From Gammaproteobacteria bacterium (lineage in GTDB: Bacteria; Pseudomonadota; Gammaproteobacteria; Natronospirales; REEB76): 64,000 nucleotides of DNA. Shown piece after piece: positions 60,164-64,000 of the stretch; the first letter of the stretch is position 1, and every line of letters starts with the position of its first letter. The stretch spans positions 1-64,000 of the forward strand of contig JAGWOR010000004.1 of NCBI GenBank assembly GCA_028870845.1, given 5' to 3'. The notes below the pieces were generated by a model. The model worked only from the letters and a program-made list of their open reading frames with translations, had not been told where the DNA came from and did not search any database. The translations under genes were made by a program, and so were the position numbers.

Positions 60164-61708
60164 ATGAAGCAGAGTCAAACAGGGATCTCCATACAGCCGC
60201 TCCCGGGCGCGGCAGCTGTGCGGTATGCATGCGTCAGTGCTACAGACCTGCGTAAGATATGTGAGGAGACTGGTGCTGCAAAAGGCACATTGCAGTCAAT
60301 CTGGGCGTGCGATGAGCGTGACCGCGATGGGGGTTTTCGGCTTTGGGTTGCCCTGGCCGATTCATACGGTCTGTTATTGCTGGAATTGCCCATGACTGCA
60401 GAAAATCCAGAATATCCTGATGTTTCCGATCTGTTTCCGGCAGCCGTGCGGTTACAACGGGCAAATCGAGATCTTTTTGGTGTACGGGTAAACGGCGGCG
60501 ATTACCGCCCCTGGCTGCGACATGCTGCATGGCCGGAAGACGTATTTCCGCTACGTCGGGATCATCCCGCCGACACGGTCTATCCCGAAGAAGCTGACCG
60601 CTACCCATTCGTGCGCGTCACGGGAGAAGGTGTGCACGAAATCGCTGTGGGTCCGGTACATGCGGGCACCATCGAACCTGGTCACTTCCGCTTCTCTGTG
60701 GTGGGGGAGAAGGTGCTGCGCCTCGAAGAACGGTTAGGCTACGTTCACAAAGGCATCGAGAAGCGCTTTGAATCATTTGCGATATTCGAAGGTCAGCGCT
60801 TGGCAGCGCGGGTTTCCGGCGACACCGCCGTTGCCTTTTCTTGGGCCTATTGCATGGCACTCGAAGGGTTATGCGGGACTTTGCCAAATCAACGCGCTCT
60901 CTGGCTGCGCGCCCTTCTCCTCGAGCGGGAACGCCTGGCCAATCATCTCGGTGACCTGGGTGCGCTAGGCAATGACGCTGGGTTTGCCATGGGTCTCGTG
61001 CAGTTCTCGCGGCTTAAGGAAGATCTGCTGCGCACGAACGCCCGCATATTCGGTGCGCGTTACCCAATGGATGCCGTACTCCCGGGCGGTGTGGCTGTGG
61101 ACTTGTCAAATTCGGGACGGCGGGAACTGCTGAACGCACTTACGCCACTGGAAAATGAAATCGCCGTTCTGCAGGGGATCTATGCCGACCATTCAGGATT
61201 GCAGGACCGGTTCGTAGGTACCGGACGCATCACGTCCGCGCTCGCTGTGCAACTGGGTCTTCAAGGACTCGCTGGCCGCGCCAGTGGACAAGCTGGTGAC
61301 CTACGGTGCGACCATCCTTGCGCTCCATATGATCAGCTTGGTGTCCGGCGAGTCATACTCACGGCAGGAGATGTGGCTGCGCGAGTTGCGGTGCGATTCG
61401 CAGAAGCCCAGGAGAGCATGCGTCTTTGCCGGCTGATCCTGGAGGGTCTTCCATCGGGCGAGCTTCTGGTTCCGTTGCAGGAGCCGGCCATTAATAGACC
61501 GGGGATCGGCTGGGTCGAGGGCTGGCGCGGACCGGTGATGGTATTTCTCCAGGCCACGAGTGACGGACGCATACGCCGCTGCCATCCTCACGATCCTTCC
61601 TGGCAAAACTGGCCGGTCTTGGAACACGCGATCATCGGGAACATCGTTCCGGATTTCCCATTGATCAATAAATCATTCAACCTGTCCTACAGCGGTGTGG
61701 ATCTATAA
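60164..61708 (+). CDS. HyfG-like large subunit lacking NiFe ligands
   Basis: The 514-residue protein is a NuoC-NuoD fusion like HycE/HyfG. Residues about 1-140 are the 30-kDa-type domain, then ERLGYVHKGIEKRFE and the large-subunit core. The first NiFe motif, RVCGICxxxH in group 4 hydrogenases, reads RVSGDTAVAF here (216-225): both cysteines and the histidine are gone. The C-terminal motif DPCxxC is replaced by SFNLSYSGVDL. It therefore cannot hold a NiFe centre and I do not name it hyfG. HyfI-type iron-sulfur ligands next door are intact. This is the defining trait of Ehr complexes, whose reaction is unknown. Confidence 0.88.
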   Translation: MKQSQTGISIQPLPGAAAVRYACVSATDLRKICEETGAAKGTLQSIWACDERDRDGGFRLWVALADSYGLLLLELPMTAENPEYPDVSDLFPAAVRLQRANRDLFGVRVNGGDYRPWLRHAAWPEDVFPLRRDHPADTVYPEEADRYPFVRVTGEGVHEIAVGPVHAGTIEPGHFRFSVVGEKVLRLEERLGYVHKGIEKRFESFAIFEGQRLAARVSGDTAVAFSWAYCMALEGLCGTLPNQRALWLRALLLERERLANHLGDLGALGNDAGFAMGLVQFSRLKEDLLRTNARIFGARYPMDAVLPGGVAVDLSNSGRRELLNALTPLENEIAVLQGIYADHSGLQDRFVGTGRITSALAVQLGLQGLAGRASGQAGDLRCDHPCAPYDQLGVRRVILTAGDVAARVAVRFAEAQESMRLCRLILEGLPSGELLVPLQEPAINRPGIGWVEGWRGPVMVFLQATSDGRIRRCHPHDPSWQNWPVLEHAIIGNIVPDFPLINKSFNLSYSGVDL

Positions 61709-61723
61709 AGGAATTCCCAAACA

Positions 61724-62245
61724 ATGTTCCGCACTATAAAACAGATTGCACGCGTGGGGATCATTACTGAAACCGCAAAGCTATCTGGCGCAACCCTTAA
61801 ACATTACACAACCTTACAGAGGGATATCTATTCGGTATTCGGCAGGGCACTCGGTGTGCGGCACGTAGACGCGGGATCCTGCAATGGCTGCGAACTTGAA
61901 ATCCACGCACTCAATAATGCCTATTACAACCTCGAAGGTTTAGGCATCCGCTTCGTCGCCAGTCCGCGCCAGGCCGATCTGCTTCTTGTCACCGGGCCGG
62001 TATCACGCAATATGCTGGCTGCATTGCACCAAACCCATGATGCCATGCCAGAACCAAAATGGGTGGTGGCTGTGGGCGCCTGCGGGATTGATGGCGGTAT
62101 CTTCGGCCGCAACTATGCAAGCGCCGGGGGTGTTGATGCTGTTATCCCGGTGGACGCCTGGGTGCCAGGCTGCCCGCCGCAGCCTGAAGCCATACTAGAG
62201 GGAATCCTGGCCGCCCTGGTAAAACCAAATGCGCATACGGGTTGA
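61724..62245 (+). CDS. hyfI: Hydrogenase-4-like small subunit HyfI (NuoB-like)
   Basis: A 173-residue NuoB/HycG homologue. Ligands of the proximal [4Fe-4S] cluster are present: SCNGCE, GACGIDGG and PGCPPQPE. The protein is shorter than E. coli HyfI (about 250 residues) because the C-terminal extension is missing, similar to NuoB. With the HyfG-like subunit it makes the peripheral arm. No ferredoxin-like subunits (HyfA/HyfH) or hyp maturation genes follow. Confidence 0.9.
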   Translation: MFRTIKQIARVGIITETAKLSGATLKHYTTLQRDIYSVFGRALGVRHVDAGSCNGCELEIHALNNAYYNLEGLGIRFVASPRQADLLLVTGPVSRNMLAALHQTHDAMPEPKWVVAVGACGIDGGIFGRNYASAGGVDAVIPVDAWVPGCPPQPEAILEGILAALVKPNAHTG

Positions 62246-62377
62246 TTTGATAATGGACCATATCGGCTTGGCCTCAGGCTGAGCAAACTACCGATCAGCA
62301 TGACGTTCGATTCCGCCCAGACAAACGCAGACCATTCTGCAATGGCTTCACACACAGTCTGTTGAAATAATTTAAGG

Positions 62378-62453
<76 letters not shown>

Positions 62454-62584
62454 AGAATTGATTACTGGGAAAACGGAACTACGAGGGGCGTTATTAGACC
62501 GGCCTGCCGCTGCCGGGTCAAGGGTCCGCGAGGATTTTGACAGAGTTGCATTGGACGACTAGGCTTCAGTGACGCCCCTCGCCG

Positions 62585-63862
62585 ATGCATGGATTTATGC
62601 ATATTGTCCCAGACTCACAGCCGCTGCAGGCCGAGGACACGCCCACGCTGGCGGACCGCTACCGGGCGGTGCGCGAACTGAGCGTGGATTTGTGCCGGAC
62701 GCTGACTCCCGAAGATTTCACGGTGCAGAGCATGCCGGATGCCAGCCCGGCGAAATGGCACCTGGCCCACACCAGCTGGTTTTTTGAGCAATTTCTGCTG
62801 CAGCCTTATCTCAAGGACTATCGGCCGTTCCATCCACAGTTCAATTTTCTGTTCAACTCCTACTATTACTCCATGGGCGGCATGCATCCGCGGTCACAGC
62901 GCGGCCTGATCACCCGCCCCGGTACCGCCCAGGTTATGGAATACCGTGCCCACGTGGATCGGCACATGCGGAAATTGCTTAAGTCAGGCGCAGAGGTAGC
63001 GGAACTGGCGTTTTTGACCAGCCTTGGTCTGAACCACGAACAGCAGCATCAGGAACTGCTGCTCATGGACATCAAGCACCTGTTCTCCTGCAATCCGCTC
63101 AAACCCGCCTGGCGCGAACTGCCTTTAGTCGCGGACACCACAGCCGCACAGCTGAAATTCATCTCCCGTCCAGAAGCAATGTCCAAAATTGGCCATGACG
63201 GCAAAGGGTTTGCCTTTGACAATGAAACCCCGCGACACCGGGTTTTCATCCAGGCCTACAGCCTGGCGAACCGCCTGACTACCAATGCCGAATATCTGGA
63301 ATTCATCCGTGCCGGCGGTTACATAACCTCCTCCCTGTGGCTTGCTGACGGCTGGGCCACAATCCAGCGCGAAGCTTGGAATCGCCCGCTGTACTGGCAT
63401 CAGGACCTGGATCGGGAATTCACCCTGGCTGGCGAGCGAGAAATTGTTTGGCACGCGCCGGTGTGTCATTTGAGCTTTTACGAGGCCGATGCCTTCGCCC
63501 GCTGGGCCGACGCGCGCCTGCCCACGGAAGCGGAATGGGAAAGTTTCGCCGCCGACCAGCCGCTGGCGGGTAACTTCCTGGATAGCGGCGACTTCCAGCC
63601 GCTGCCCGCGGCAGTCGGAGCCAGCCAGCTTTTCGGCGATGTTTGGGAATGGACAGCCAGCAGCTATGCGCCCTACCCGGGATTCAAGCCGCTGGCCGGT
63701 TCCCTGGGCGAATACAACGGCAAGTTCATGTCCAGTCAGGTGATATTGCGCGGCGGTTGCTGCGTCACGCCACACGGACATGTACGCGCCAGTTACCGCA
63801 ACTTCTTTTATCCACAGCAGCGCTGGCAATTCGCCGGCATACGGCTCGCTCGGGATAAATGA
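62585..63862 (+). CDS. egtB: Ergothioneine biosynthesis protein EgtB (sulfoxide synthase)
   Basis: A 425-residue enzyme with an N-terminal DinB-like helical domain and a C-terminal FGE-sulfatase/C-lectin fold. The iron ligands fit HAHTSW (His62) and HEQQH (His151, His155). The C-terminal domain shows FGDVWEWTASSYAPYPGF and ILRGGCCVTPHGHVRASYRNF. EgtB joins hercynine with a thiol donor in oxygen-dependent C-S bond formation. egtD begins one base after its stop, confirming the pathway. Start at ATG 62585, or 62597. Confidence 0.92.
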   Translation: MHGFMHIVPDSQPLQAEDTPTLADRYRAVRELSVDLCRTLTPEDFTVQSMPDASPAKWHLAHTSWFFEQFLLQPYLKDYRPFHPQFNFLFNSYYYSMGGMHPRSQRGLITRPGTAQVMEYRAHVDRHMRKLLKSGAEVAELAFLTSLGLNHEQQHQELLLMDIKHLFSCNPLKPAWRELPLVADTTAAQLKFISRPEAMSKIGHDGKGFAFDNETPRHRVFIQAYSLANRLTTNAEYLEFIRAGGYITSSLWLADGWATIQREAWNRPLYWHQDLDREFTLAGEREIVWHAPVCHLSFYEADAFARWADARLPTEAEWESFAADQPLAGNFLDSGDFQPLPAAVGASQLFGDVWEWTASSYAPYPGFKPLAGSLGEYNGKFMSSQVILRGGCCVTPHGHVRASYRNFFYPQQRWQFAGIRLARDK

Positions 63863-63863
63863 T

Positions 63864-64000
63864 ATGCAGACCGTACAGCACTTATCCGTTACCCTGCATG
63901 ACTATCATCCGCGCACTGCGGACATGCGCGAGGAAGTGCTTGCCGGCCTGCGCGAGCGACAAAAGACGCTGCCTTGCAAGTATTTCTATGATCAACGAGG
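63864..64000 (+). CDS. egtD: Histidine N-alpha-methyltransferase EgtD, 5' part
   Basis: Truncated by the window edge. The visible 45 codons read MQTVQHLSVTLHDYHPRT...LPCKYFYDQR, matching the KYFYD(E/Q)RGS start of EgtD/hercynine synthases. It transfers three methyl groups from S-adenosylmethionine to histidine. The start lies one base after the egtB stop (TGATATG), so the two are translationally coupled. Confidence 0.85.
   Translation, partial: MQTVQHLSVTLHDYHPRTADMREEVLAGLRERQKTLPCKYFYDQR

Noticed and set aside
55092-62245. Calling the cluster a hydrogen-evolving hydrogenase or respiratory complex I
   Set aside because: The large subunit lacks all NiFe-binding cysteines, and the NuoA/E/F/G/I/J/K/N set is absent, so neither name fits.

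Overview
The window reads as chromosomal DNA of a moderately GC-rich gammaproteobacterium-like organism (or a close proteobacterial relative). Support for this comes from the gene complement: QmcA/NfeD, GreB, TrxC, MsrA with the enterobacterial-type N-terminus, a full-length Lhr helicase, NemA, SlyB-type lipoproteins, a NarL-type two-component pair and tRNA-Phe with an encoded CCA. I cannot name the genus. I see no CRISPR array, insertion sequence, prophage or rRNA operon. Genes are dense, and starts were chosen from Shine-Dalgarno sequences and family length where the ORF track opened too early on TTG/GTG.

Layout. 0-6 kb: a lipase-like hydrolase, a lipoprotein, the QmcA-NfeD pair, a small outer-membrane barrel, a secreted unknown, and a two-gene operon of unknown function. 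6-8.2 kb: a SemiSWEET, a sodium:monocarboxylate symporter and a DUF3311 protein in one operon. 8.3-17.2 kb: a Kef-type antiporter, diheme cytochrome c peroxidase, DUF899 protein, Lhr and MsrA. 17.3-20.2 kb: a short-chain dehydrogenase and a long group II PLP decarboxylase. 20.1-23.7 kb: a minus-strand cluster of an ArsR-type repressor, NemA, GST, FMN reductase and hemerythrin, which looks like an electrophile/redox-stress unit. 23.8-32 kb: acyl-CoA dehydrogenase, DNA polymerase X, an HExxH metallopeptidase, a DUF998 membrane protein, GreB, TrxC, small Cys-rich proteins, a saccharopine-dehydrogenase-like enzyme, and a 35-residue basic protein missed by the ORF track.

32.2-36.9 kb: a three-gene operon for a 2-oxoacid (probably 2-oxoglutarate) oxidoreductase, KorAB plus a GltD-like iron-sulfur flavoprotein, with an FNR/ANR-like site upstream. 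37-49.3 kb: a signalling block holding two apparently catalytic c-di-GMP proteins (a GGDEF protein and a GGDEF-EAL protein), a third GGDEF protein whose active site is destroyed but whose I-site is intact, a multi-PAS histidine kinase and its LuxR-type regulator, plus DedA, lipoprotein and PLD-nuclease genes. 49.5-54.6 kb: pirin, a lytic transglycosylase, a remnant-like mini outer-membrane protein, a second hemerythrin, and a class D-like sortase directly followed by a protein carrying an LPETA sorting signal, which is unusual in a Gram-negative.

55-62.3 kb: a six-gene hydrogenase-4-like membrane complex (hyfBCEFGI order). The large subunit has lost every cysteine that would bind the NiFe centre, while the HyfI iron-sulfur ligands remain. 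This fits the energy-converting hydrogenase-related (Ehr) complexes and is the most interesting system here. The window ends with tRNA-Phe and an ergothioneine operon, egtB followed by the start of egtD at the right edge.
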